From Caulochytrium protostelioides (taxonomy: Eukaryota; Chytridiomycota; Caulochytriomycetes; Caulochytriales; Caulochytriaceae), in NCBI GenBank assembly GCA_003615045.1, contig ML014199.1, positions 1 to 64,000 on the forward strand: a stretch of DNA of 64,000 nt, given 5' to 3'. A program made the position numbers and the translations under genes. The notes below the pieces were generated by a model. It saw nothing but the letters and a program-made list of their open reading frames with translations. It did not search any database and was not told the DNA's origin. This document shows, in pieces, positions 31,146 to 41,053 of the stretch (position 1 is the stretch's first letter; each line of letters begins with the position of its first letter).

Positions 31146-31164
31146 GTGTGTGTGTGTGTGTGTT
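31146..31164. repeat. (TG)n dinucleotide tract
   Basis: About nine TG units directly followed by TTTCAG, giving the appearance of a 3' splice site. Confidence 0.85.
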
Positions 31165-33957
31165 TCAGGCCGCTGCTCGCCCCGCGGTCCTTTCTGCCTG
31201 GGTTGGCACCGACCCATCGACGGCCCCCTGGCCCCCGGCCCACCGCCCCGTCCCGCACCCCCAGGGGCTCGCCCGGTCCGTGCGGTCCAATTCCCCGCCC
31301 TCGACGCGACGATCGCGTCATTGGCTGGCATCAGCCTTCCCGTGGACGCCCCTCCGTCCGACGCCTGCTCTCGGTTCCACGCCCACGCTTGCGCACACTC
31401 GGACGCCTGCGTGGCGCTGCCGACCGTCTCGGCCTCAGTCGTCCCTCTCGGCGGCGAGGCACGGGCAGCGGGCTTCCCGCGGCAGCTTCGACGCCGCGGC
31501 CCGCGGACGCGCGGGGATCGTGGGTGCCAGAGCCGGCGGGGCGGGCCCAGGGCCGTGAGGCACGGGTGCTCACGCGCCCTCCTCGCCTCCGTCGCCGTCC
31601 GTCCTCCTCGCGGGGACCGCGAGGACAAGGATTCCGGACCAACGCGGTCCACCGGCGCTTGACGAGGTGACACGAGCCTCTCTGCCCGGGCTCGTCGCGT
31701 CGCGTCGCGTCGCGTCTCGTCTCGTCCCCTCGTTTTGGGTGCTCGGATTCTTGGGATCGGCCGTTGGCTGGACTTCGCTGAGCGGAGCGTGGGCTGGTGG
31801 GCGGCGGCCAGGTTGTTGTTGCTGTTGTCGCTCGCGTTGCCGCCCTCGATTGGCGCCCGCGCGGTCGATCGCGCGTGGGAGGCCCTCAGGGCGCGTGTTG
31901 GATCTCGCTGCGCCCTGCGCCCTGCGCCCTGTGCCGCGAGACGCCGTCCGACGCTCAAGTGACTCGTCGGCCCCGCCGTCGTCGGGCTCGTCGCCGCCGC
32001 CAGCGCTCGCCCGGCCGTCGCCGCGAATCCTCACGCGGTGGGCGCGCCGCCGTGACCCGCCGTCCACGCGACGTAACGTGGCTCGTCGTGCTCCGACGTG
32101 CTCCGGCCTGACCCGGTCCGACACGAGACGGACGTGCGTCACGCGCCGAGCGCGGAGCAAGCACGCGACCACTGACCCTTCTGCACTTCGCGTGCACGCG
32201 GGTGGGTGGCGTGTTCAGCGGGGGCTGGCCCATCAACGCATCGTTCCCCGGCAAAACTCGGCTCGTCCAGCGACGCCGTGATTCGCTGAGAGACGGGCGT
32301 GCTCGCCTTCACCTTCTCGGCATCGTTGCTTCCTGCTCGCGCATCGACGCGGTAGGAAGGATCAGGGATCAGCCATTTGTTTCCTCCCCTTTCTTTTTTT
32401 TTTCGTTGCGTTCGCTGACGCGCATTGAACACCCTCGGGTGACTGACATTGATACGCGTCGCTCGGTGGCGCTGATACTGACGACGCGAGCTTGCGGGAC
32501 GCTTATTCGCGTCATTGCTTGCTGGACATCTCTTGCATTTTCTGTTACCGCCGCGCCCTCGGAACCGGGCCGTCCTCGGCATTGTTGCCGGCCCTTTGTT
32601 ATTCTTGTTTGATGTTATCCTTTAGTTGCTTTGTCTCGCCCGCCTCGGCCCCCTGGCCCCTTCCCCCTCGCCCCTTCCCCCCGCGTCCCCTCGGCCCTTC
32701 GACTCCGCCGGCCTCTCGCTGCTGGTCGCCGACGCCGCATCAACTCCGCCGTGCCCACGGCCGCGCCGGGCTACCTGTGGCGGCGATCACGGGGCTACCA
32801 CGGTCGCCGACGCGCCTCGCTGCGCCGCGCTGCGACCTCCTTCCCGCTTTCCTTTCGCCCTTTCTCCCGCTTCCCTCGCTCGCCTTCGCCGCTCGCGCAC
32901 TCGGCACGGCGGAGGCGGGCGGGACACCGTTGCTTCGGGCGCCGCCGCCGCGCCGCTGATCCCTGCCGGCCGCCTCGCCTCCGATCCGGTCGCGTCGCCG
33001 GCCACGTGGGTGGCGCGTCGCGTCCCATCGGTATCCATCGCGTGCTCTTCTCGCGTGCTCTTCTCGCGTTCGGGCTCGTCCCCCACCGACGGTCCGACGA
33101 CGGTCCGACGACGGTCCGACGGCGACGGCGGTTTCCGCGTGCCGTACAGGGTTCGGGGACATTGCCGTCTTGCCGCTTCCGCTTCTGTCACTCCCTGAAC
33201 CTCACGCTTCTGCGCGTCGCCCTCCGCTCTCGGCTCGGGCCGGTGATCCTTTGGCGGGCTAGCGCCTGAGTGTGGTGGTGGCCGTTCCCGCATCGCAGGG
33301 TCGTCACGTCGTCATATGGCCCCATCGTATCCTATCGTACCACATTGCATCACATCGCATCGTCTTGCATTGGATTGCGCGATCCGCCGAGACTGGGGTG
33401 CCTCGCTTCACGTTAACGCCTTTCGGCGGCGTCCTCTTTCTGCTGCTTCTTTCCGCCTCCTTTCCGCCTCCCTTTCCGAGGGCGACTGCGCCACCGGCCG
33501 CCACGGGGGCGCCACGGGGCCCTCCGCCACGCGACGCGCCCTGCCACGCGGCCCGCGACGCGCCGTCCCTGCGTCCTGAAAGAAACGACCCTGAACCGGG
33601 GCTTGAACACCAGGGTCGCTGACAACACAGCGGCCTGCGCCAGGCCGCGGCTCGGGCCACGAGTCAGCGAAGCCTGCCGACTCCTCTCCCCGGGCTCCGG
33701 CCGACGGCGCCGCGCGGCGCCGCTCGGAAGATCCCGCGTCGTTGCGGCACCCGCATCGGCGTCCTAGCGCGGCCGTCTGCTCGACACGCAGCAGCAGCAG
33801 TCGTCGCAGCAGCAGCAGCGCCGTCTGGCCGCCGGGTCCGACGGGCGGCGCTGCTGGGCTTTGGGTGGCCGGCCTTCGCGGCGCAGACGTCGTCGGGTCG
33901 GCCGGTCCCTCGGCTTCCGCGTGCAAGGGCCCGCCACCGCGGCCGCCCTAGGAAACT

Positions 33958-36900
33958 ATGATCCGTCCGTCCTCCGGTGACGCCCACGGCTCTCCCCTCG
34001 CTGGCCGCCCCTACGCCGCATCACACCCATCTGTTGCCCCGCTGCTGCTGCCGTCGTCGTCGTCGTCGTCGTCGTCGTCATCGTCGTCTTCCGCATCGCC
34101 GCGAACGCCGCCGGACGGCGCTCTCGCTCCCGTGCCCTCGGCCGCCACCATGATGGCGACATCCTCCGGCGGTCCGATTGGATCCACACCCCTCCTCGAT
34201 GCACTGCCCGATCACCGCAGTACGAACGCCGGTAACGGCGCGAGCACTAGCACCAGCCACGGCAACAGCCACAGCCACAACAACAACAACAACGGCGGCA
34301 GCGTTCCGCCGCCCAGTCACCACCACCTGGCACCGCGTCCCGGCCACACCGCCGCCGCAGCCCATGAGCGCCATCCCGGGTCTTCCTTAGAGCCGCGGCC
34401 GCACGCCGAGCATCTCCCCGCCTCATCCCGCCTCCCTCAGGGCCCCCCTGGCCATTCGCAGCAGTCCCTGCCCCCGCACGCCCGCGTGCATGCGCACCAT
34501 CACGCTTCCCATCCGCTGCCGCCTTCGATTCCGTCCATTGAACACTCTTACACTCACGAGAAGTCTACGGCGACCGGGAGCACGGCGACGCGGCAGCACC
34601 ACGCGCACCAGCCGGAGACGAAGATGGAAATGGTGCCCGCCGCCGGCTTCCATGGCGACGGGCGGTCGTCCTATGTCCCACCTCACGCTTATACCCATGC
34701 CGAGCCGGCCTTGAACGGCGAAGTGGCCGTCAAGCATCGCTCGCTATCGCCGCCGTCCCCGAATTCTCAGGCCTACTCGTCCTCGCGCTTTTCCGACCGC
34801 TTGCCCCCGCCGCATCCAGGGTATCCCGCCAGCGATCATGCGGTAACGCACCCGCACGCTCCTGTCCATGCTTCCTATGCCCAACGCGAGTTCTCGCAGG
34901 CCCCTGCGCAACCCCATCCCCATGTGCAGGGCCGAGCGGCTCAGCCGTCGCCCGCACAGCGGCCTGGCTCCGCGTCGCCGTACGGCCCGCCCCCGCCGGC
35001 GTCGCCTTACGACGCCCCATACCCCCCGTCGGCGTCCCACCATGCCGCTGTGCGCCACCATGCCGCCGCAGGCAGCGGCTACCCCGACTCTGCGCATGCC
35101 CGTGCGGCACACGCCGCGTACACCCACGGTTCGGCCGCCACGCTGAGCCGCCACGCCGGCGGAACGCGCATGAGCCAGACGCCCCCGCCTCCTCCGGCGG
35201 CATCCGGCTCAGGCGCCCTCGGCGGCGCCGGACTGGGGTTTAGCGGCGCGCCGTCGGCGACGGCGGCCTCGTTGTCGTCGTCGTCCTCGGCCACGGTCTC
35301 CGCTGGCCCCCGTGCCTTGCCGTCTGGCTCCATGCCTCCCGCTCAGGCGCCCGAGACGGCCCCCACCGTGGCTCATCCGCCACCCTCGCCCGAGTGCAAA
35401 ACTCTCGATGGTCCCAGGTCGGACCGTGAATCCCATCGCGACATGGTGAGGCCAATGGATGGCCGCGCGGGGGCGTCTGGGAACAGTGGTCCTGATCCTG
35501 GGGCCGATCAAAGCGCCGATTCGGCAGCTAGCCAGTCCGCACCCCATGCCGGCCACACGGGCGGCGTGCCCGCGCAGTTTACCGCTAGCGGCATCATCAA
35601 GAAGCACGCATGTGCGACGTGTGGCAAGGCCTTCTCGACCTCGGGCCATCTGTCGCGCCACGAACGGACGCATACCAACATCAGGCCGTTCAAGTGTCCC
35701 GTGTCCGGGTGCTCATCCCGCTTTTCGCGGCACGACAACATGATTCAGCACTATCGCTCGCACATGCGCAAAATCAACTTGCAGGAAGCGCGGAACCTCT
35801 CGATGGCGTCGCACAACCACGTGTCGCACATGATGGCTCAACCCCATGCGCATCTGCCGGCCGACCGGCTCATGCACTACGAATACGCCCGCGGGCCCTA
35901 CGCCATGGCGGGCACCGCGCCCGCGGCGCCCTACGGGCCTGGGAGCTCCTCTCGCTCCGAGGGATACTATGCCCCCACATCCTACTCGGCGCCCGCCATC
36001 CACTCCCGTGTCGCTTATGGCCCTGCTCCGAGCATGTCGCCCTCCGAGTCCGACCTCGCCATGCACCATGTCGCTCGGATGGGGGCGCCCCCGGAGGACC
36101 CCTACTACAGCGGCCCCCTCTCGCCTCCCTCGGGCGCATCGGGTCTCGGGGGCAGCGGCGGTAGCGGCAGCGGAAGTCTTGCGAGCGTCCATGGCTACCC
36201 GGACGACGCCGGGCGACACTACAGCAGCGGTCCCCATCGCTACCGCCGGCATCACCACCACCACCACCATGCTGGCAGCACCGTCTCCGAACCGTACGGC
36301 TACTACCGAACCACGTACCCGGGGAGTATGGGCGGCGGTGGCGACATGGCGCCTCGCGGTGCCCCCATTTACGGCCCTTACGGTTCTTCCAGTCCGATGC
36401 CGCTCTCCGCGCCCCATCTAGCGCATCGGAGCGGCCACCCCCACGCCGCGGTAGACGCTGCGGGCGGCGTTCGGTCGCGATATGGCGCCGGTAGCATGAT
36501 GTACGACAGTGCGAGTGGCGAGCCCATGCATGCCTCGGCCTCGCCGCCGCCGACGGCGCCGTCAGCGCCCCATGGCCCCCTGATGAGTCGGGACCCGATG
36601 CCGCCTGGGCTCGGGTTCAATGATCCGCCTACCATGCGTTCGGGCTCATGGCGCCACGATGGCCGTCTCAACTACGGCCCGGGACCTTATTTGCCCGCCG
36701 CGGGTATGGGTGCGGAGATGCCAGGTTCGCGCGGCCTCGGCGCCAGTCATGGCCACAGCCAGAGCCATAATCTCGGCCCTAGCCATGCCTCTAGCCACGC
36801 TCTTAGTCATAGCCAGAGTCAGCGTCATAGCCTCAGCCCCGGCCAGGGTCCGTCCATGTCTCCGGCGCCACCGCCCATGGGGCCGTCGGCGTCCATAGGA

Positions 36901-37188
36901 CCGCGGTCAGGCCCCGGACGCGAATCGCATGGCCCGCCGACAGCCCACGTCATGGGTCTGCCTACCATGCCGTCGCGGTCTTCCGTGATGCCCGGCGGCG
37001 GCGCGCGGTCCGCTTCTCCTTCTGGCGCCGGTCACGCGGACAGCCGTCTCGCGACCTCAAACTCCGATGCCGGCGGCAACTACAGCAACCGCGGCGGCGC
37101 CACTGGCGCATCCAACGGCAGCCACCGAGGCAGCAGTGCGGGCCTGAATGGACATGGCGAGCCGGGCTCAGGCCCGGGAGGTTACTAA
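33958..37188 (+). CDS. Giant NRG1-type C2H2 zinc-finger regulator (main frame)
   Basis: 1076 codons from ATG 33958 to an in-frame TAA at 37186-37188. Two adjacent C2H2 fingers at about residues 550-606 read ACATCGKAFSTSGHLSRHER and KCPVSGCSSRFSRHDNMIQH, joined by a TH-TNIRPF linker. This GHLSRH/RFSR-DN-QHYRSH pattern is typical of fungal NRG1/2-like repressors that control carbon, pH and filamentation genes. All else is disordered: a Ser run from (TCG)n at about 34050-34090, His-rich tracts (RYRRHHHHHHHAGS near residue 757), Pro/Ser/Gly stretches, and SHSQSHN-like repeats near the end. After the TAA the same frame stays open for 318 more codons with the same composition, so the stop may be read through or be a recent nonsense change or sequence error. 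Targets are unknown. Confidence 0.85.
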   Translation: MIRPSSGDAHGSPLAGRPYAASHPSVAPLLLPSSSSSSSSSSSSSASPRTPPDGALAPVPSAATMMATSSGGPIGSTPLLDALPDHRSTNAGNGASTSTSHGNSHSHNNNNNGGSVPPPSHHHLAPRPGHTAAAAHERHPGSSLEPRPHAEHLPASSRLPQGPPGHSQQSLPPHARVHAHHHASHPLPPSIPSIEHSYTHEKSTATGSTATRQHHAHQPETKMEMVPAAGFHGDGRSSYVPPHAYTHAEPALNGEVAVKHRSLSPPSPNSQAYSSSRFSDRLPPPHPGYPASDHAVTHPHAPVHASYAQREFSQAPAQPHPHVQGRAAQPSPAQRPGSASPYGPPPPASPYDAPYPPSASHHAAVRHHAAAGSGYPDSAHARAAHAAYTHGSAATLSRHAGGTRMSQTPPPPPAASGSGALGGAGLGFSGAPSATAASLSSSSSATVSAGPRALPSGSMPPAQAPETAPTVAHPPPSPECKTLDGPRSDRESHRDMVRPMDGRAGASGNSGPDPGADQSADSAASQSAPHAGHTGGVPAQFTASGIIKKHACATCGKAFSTSGHLSRHERTHTNIRPFKCPVSGCSSRFSRHDNMIQHYRSHMRKINLQEARNLSMASHNHVSHMMAQPHAHLPADRLMHYEYARGPYAMAGTAPAAPYGPGSSSRSEGYYAPTSYSAPAIHSRVAYGPAPSMSPSESDLAMHHVARMGAPPEDPYYSGPLSPPSGASGLGGSGGSGSGSLASVHGYPDDAGRHYSSGPHRYRRHHHHHHHAGSTVSEPYGYYRTTYPGSMGGGGDMAPRGAPIYGPYGSSSPMPLSAPHLAHRSGHPHAAVDAAGGVRSRYGAGSMMYDSASGEPMHASASPPPTAPSAPHGPLMSRDPMPPGLGFNDPPTMRSGSWRHDGRLNYGPGPYLPAAGMGAEMPGSRGLGASHGHSQSHNLGPSHASSHALSHSQSQRHSLSPGQGPSMSPAPPPMGPSASIGPRSGPGRESHGPPTAHVMGLPTMPSRSSVMPGGGARSASPSGAGHADSRLATSNSDAGGNYSNRGGATGASNGSHRGSSAGLNGHGEPGSGPGGY

Positions 37189-38145
37189 GTGGAGGCCGCC
37201 ACCGACCGTCACGACCATCAGTCGTCGGCCCCGCGCCACCCCAGCGGCCCCCCGATGGGTCATCTGGGCCTGCATCGCTCGAGTCCCCACGACCCGTTCG
37301 CCCACCCCGACTCTGCCGTCCATTTGACGCGGCCGCGCCCGCCCATGGCCATGCATCGCCCCGCGGCGTATGCCGGCAACCCGCACGGTGTCAGCGACGT
37401 CCATGCTCATGCTCATGCTCATGCTCATGCTCATGCTCATGTTCATGCTCATGCTCATGGCCAAGCCCATGGCGAGAGGCGCAGCGATCCGCATCGTGAC
37501 CCGGAGTACGGCCGTCAGGGCCCTTCGCGGGACGGTGCGTGGCATCCGGTCGCGTATGTGCCCCCGCCGCTGCACACGGGCCGGTCCGCGCCGCGGTCCC
37601 ACGGCCCGGGCTCGCACAGCAGCAGCCGCGCCAACAGCGATGGCCAGCCGCTGTCCGCGACTGCCACGAGCATGATGGCCGCGGACGCGCCGCCGCCGCC
37701 CGGCACCGTATGGAGCAGCAACAGCGGCCGCGGCGCCTCGGCGCATCCGTCGATGGACGGTCCGCTGTCGGAGCCGCCGTCCAGCGCGACATCGGGCCCG
37801 CCGTCGGCCGGCTCTGCGGGCCGACCCGGTCCATTGGGATTGTCCTCGGTCGCTGGGCGCTCGAGCGCTGCGTCGCGGCCGCACCACGAGGACCGTCGTA
37901 TGTCGGCGTCGCCGGCCCCCGCGATGGAGAGCTTACTGCTGCCGTCGCGACCGAATCACGCCCCGACGGCGGCTACCGGCCAGGTCACGCCGACCGATTC
38001 GGCGGGATCGCTGCTCGAACCCGCGGCGAAGGCCGGGCTGCAAGCGCCGCCGCCACAGTTGTCTTCGGCAGCTCCGCCATCGTCGTCGTCGTCATCGAAC
38101 ACCCCGCTCGCCTGGGCTGGCGCCGATCGCCTCGTGGCCTCGTGA
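37189..38145 (+). CDS. In-frame continuation of the C2H2 regulator after a TAA codon
   Basis: Same frame as the preceding gene, starting immediately after its TAA and running to a TGA at 38143-38145 (318 codons). Composition continues seamlessly: His/Pro/Ser-rich, including a striking HAHAHAHA stretch encoded by (CATGCT)n at about 37400-37458, and SPAPAMESLL and PSSSSSSNTPLAW towards the end. No ATG stands at its beginning; the first in-frame ATG is at 37255. No small intron that would remove the stop and keep frame was found: the nearest GT..AG pair (37181-37221) breaks phase. Best explained as the C-terminal part of one about 1,395-codon protein, reached by readthrough, or cut off by a nonsense mutation or sequencing error. 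Confidence 0.65.
   Translation: MEAATDRHDHQSSAPRHPSGPPMGHLGLHRSSPHDPFAHPDSAVHLTRPRPPMAMHRPAAYAGNPHGVSDVHAHAHAHAHAHAHVHAHAHGQAHGERRSDPHRDPEYGRQGPSRDGAWHPVAYVPPPLHTGRSAPRSHGPGSHSSSRANSDGQPLSATATSMMAADAPPPPGTVWSSNSGRGASAHPSMDGPLSEPPSSATSGPPSAGSAGRPGPLGLSSVAGRSSAASRPHHEDRRMSASPAPAMESLLLPSRPNHAPTAATGQVTPTDSAGSLLEPAAKAGLQAPPPQLSSAAPPSSSSSSNTPLAWAGADRLVAS
37400..37458. repeat. Hexamer tract (CATGCT)n encoding His-Ala repeats
   Basis: About nine CATGCT units (one GTT variant) coding alternating His and Ala in the regulator frame. Confidence 0.9.
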
Positions 38146-38385
38146 CCGGTCTCGCCATCGGCGCCTCCGTGATTCGGCCACCCCGCGTTCCCTCGCCTCG
38201 CCGCTGTTTGGACGCTTCCTTCACCCCTTTCTTGCTCTTCCTGGTCTCCTCCCTCCCCGCTCTCACTCGATCGCGCTCGCTCTTTCCCGCTGCTTTTGCC
38301 CTGCTTGCAAGCGCTATAGGACGCTGCCACTGTGCCTTTTGTATTTGAATCGTTTTTACACGTCTTCCTGTCGTGATGTCGATCG

Positions 38386-38423
38386 TCACAGGCCCCGTGC
38401 CGCTGGTCTGACATCAGTCGCTT

Positions 38424-38454
<31 letters not shown>

Positions 38455-39825
38455 ATTATCGGCGTCGTCGAGACCAAGCGCCGCGGCCGTCACGGTCGGC
38501 GCATGCCGCGGCCCCGCATCCATCCGAAGAAACGCGATGACGAGCTGCGCGTCCACGACGGCAACGGTCCGCGCGGCCCCCCGGCACGGGCGCCCGCCGA
38601 ACGCGGCCGCCGCCGCGACGCCGATCCCATCCGCAGCGCGCACCACGACCACCTGCACGTCCGGCGGCGGCGGCGACCGATGCGTGAACACGGTCGACGG
38701 GCGGTACACGTCGAACACGACGAGCGGGCACCGCGCCGCGTCCTGGGGAGGGGCGGCCGCGGCGGTCGCACAAGCGTCCGAAGCGTCCGCCGTCGGCTCG
38801 ACGCCCGTCGTCGCCGGGGCCGCGGCGGGCCTGTGGGCATCGAGGGCAAAGGGCGCGCGGGACAGGGCCACGCGGGGCAGCCGCCGGCGCGCCGCGGCGC
38901 TCGTCGCCGCGTGGGCGGCCGGGCTCGGCGCGAGGGGCGCGTCTGGCGCGCCTGCGCGCAGCTCCGCGGACCCCGTGGACGGCGGCGACGGCGGCGACGG
39001 CGACGCGGGGGGCAGCAGCCGGCGGAACGCCTCGCGCCACGGCGCGCCGAGCAGCGCCGCGCCGCGGATGGCGCCGTGCTGGGCCCACGTCCAGGCGTCG
39101 TGCAGCGGACGCACGAGCCACGCGAGGCCGCGGCGCAGGACGGCGAGGGGCGTGGCCGGCCAGGACGGCGGCCGCGGCGGCGGCCGCGGCGGCCGCGGCC
39201 GCGGCGGAAACCGGCCGGCGCGGTGCACCGTGTAGCCGATCCGCCGCAGATGGGCGTAGACGCGGTAGGCTTCGAACGGCAGCTGGCGGTCGACGGCGGG
39301 CAGCAGCAGGGCCATGGCCTCGGGTAGCGCGAGGTCGTCCGCGGGAAGCGCCGCGTCGGCCGTTGCGCGGCGGACCACCAGACTCCGCCGCTCCATAAGG
39401 TACAGCGCTTCCTCGGGAGCGAGGCGGAGCGTGTTGCCCGGCAGCGGCTGGCCCATCGTCTGCAGCAGGGGCCCGCGGCGGGTCGTGACGGTGACGGCGC
39501 GCGTCGCGGCGTCGTACGCCGCCTCGGACAGCCGTCGCGGCGCGACCGCGTCCTGCTGCGCCAGTACGGCAAACAGCGCGGCGCGCGCCGCCTGGGCCGG
39601 GTCGCGCGCGCCGTCGCCCTCGCCATCGCTGTCGCCGTCGCGGATGGCTGGATCGGGGGCTGCCAGCGCGGCGGTGGGCGTCGCCGTGGGGGGATGCCGC
39701 GGCGCGACACGCCGGTGCTTCGCTTGACCGCCGTCCCGCGGCGGCGGGAGGCCGGCGCCCGCGCCGGGACGAGCGCCCGACGGCACGCGCCGCGGCTCCA
39801 GCAGCGCTGCATACGCGCCAAACAA

Positions 39826-39862
<37 letters not shown>

Positions 39863-40131
39863 ACGGCGCGGAGCACCGTGAGCTCGGCTTCTGCCACGCT
39901 GCCGCGGTCGTCCGCTGGGCGCCGCCGGGCACCGCGGAGGCGTCCCTTCAGAGTTGCCAGCGATGGCGACGCTGATCGCTGTGGCGAGGGCGATGGCGGC
40001 GACGGGGCTCTGCCGTCGGTCTGATCCGTGGCGGACGTCGTCGACGTCGCGGCTGGCGTTGTCTCTGCCGCGGCTGCCCGCGTCGTGCCTTCCGTCGCCG
40101 CGGGTGGCAGGAGCATCGCGGCGGGTTCCAT
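38386..40131 (-). CDS. SEN54: tRNA-splicing endonuclease subunit Sen54
   Basis: 581 aa from the ATG at 40131. The conserved Sen54 N-terminal domain appears around residue 235: LRLAPEEALYLMERRSLVV, then LALPEAMALLLPAV and the YRVYAHLRRIGYTVHR motif. The C-terminal domain has LVVFDVYRPSTVFTHRSPPP (about residue 465), VQVVVVRA and VVDAQLVIAFLRMD, as in fungal and animal Sen54. Sen54 is a structural subunit of the heterotetrameric endonuclease that cuts introns from pre-tRNAs; it pairs with Sen2. Odd features are a run of Asp (about 39828-39864 on the plus strand as GTC repeats) near the N-terminus and a long Pro/Ala-rich insert between the two domains. A last acidic Asp/Gly repeat precedes the stop. 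It is divergently placed with respect to the next gene, about 920 bp away. Confidence 0.9.
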
Positions 40132-41053
40132 GGCGGCCGCGACCGTGATCGCTGCGGTGGGGTGGGACGACCGATGGGAGAAGCCGCGGGACTCGCTGCG
40201 CGTTGGCGGGACGTCCGGGACGTCCTGGCGGCGTCGGAGCGGTGGGTCCCGCGGTCGATGCCGGTCGGCCAGCGGCTTCGGGGACGGCGGCGACGATCGC
40301 TGAAGGCGCCGCGCGGATCGTGGCGCGTGTGGCGCAGTCGGGGCCCTGCGGGAGCATGAGCGGAGTTTCGGCCGGCGGCGGTGGCCTCCCGTCACGTCGC
40401 GTCGCGTCGCTCGTGCACGTGGTCCGTGGCGTCAGGACCGATGCCGCGGGCGTGGCCGACGCTGAGACGGCGTGATGCGCACGGCGTGCTGCTGCCGCGC
40501 AAGGCGGCCGAGGCGCCCACCACGAGGCGGTCGCGCCGCGCCGCCACATGAGGCCGATGCTGTTGCCTTCGCCACCGTCACCACCGCCGCCATCGGGGGT
40601 GGCATGGGGGACTGTGGCGCGCAGCCGACGCCACCGCCGCGCCCTCCGCTTTCGTGCCGCACCCAGAACGCCGCCGTGCACACGCCCATCACGGGCGTCC
40701 ATGACGACGGCGCGCGGCGCTGCCGACGCTGATGCCAATGTCGACGTCGACGTCGACGGCGACGTCGATGACGGTGCGGCGATCGGCTGCGGCGGGCGGC
40801 TCGCGATGCGCGACGGCGGCACGTAGCCCGCGCCAGCTGACCCCCCGCACACCCCCGCCGTGGCGTCGCCTTCGACGCGGCCATCTTTCCCGGCGTCCGA
40901 AGGTCATTACGGGCACGACGGCCGATCGCTCCCGCCCGTGCCATCGGTTCGAACCCGCGCTCATCCTCGCTTTTTCTTGTTCCATGCCCGCATCGTCGGC
41001 GTCGCCGAGACCCTGACTATCCGAGGGTGGCCGCGGATCGGCCAGCGCCGACG
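40132..41053. other. Divergent promoter region Sen54 / unknown gene
   Basis: No gene supported. Both flanking genes start here and read outward, so it probably contains a shared or back-to-back promoter. Open frames in it are compositional. Confidence 0.55.

Larger units (their letters stand above)
29001..33957. other. Long pyrimidine-biased region upstream of the C2H2 gene
   Basis: About 5 kb with no coding region I can defend. Long open frames on both strands reflect high GC and simple repeats. The plus strand is markedly C/T-rich from about 30 kb on, and a TG run followed by TTTCAG (31146-31170) looks like a splice acceptor. It may be a long promoter with a spliced 5' leader for the plus-strand regulator at 33958, or a noncoding transcript. 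Confidence 0.45.

Noticed and set aside
29977-31958. Two overlapping minus-strand frames of about 350 codons
   Set aside because: Arg/Gly-rich, interrupted by CCG and TG repeats, no domain; typical of high-GC noncoding DNA.
37181-37221. 41-base intron that would remove the TAA in the C2H2 gene
   Set aside because: The donor is poor (GTTACT), the length is too short, and removing it shifts the downstream frame.
40925-40965. tRNA-like B-box (GGTTCGAACCC)
   Set aside because: The flanking bases do not form a T-stem, and no A-box or acceptor stem is found at the right distance.
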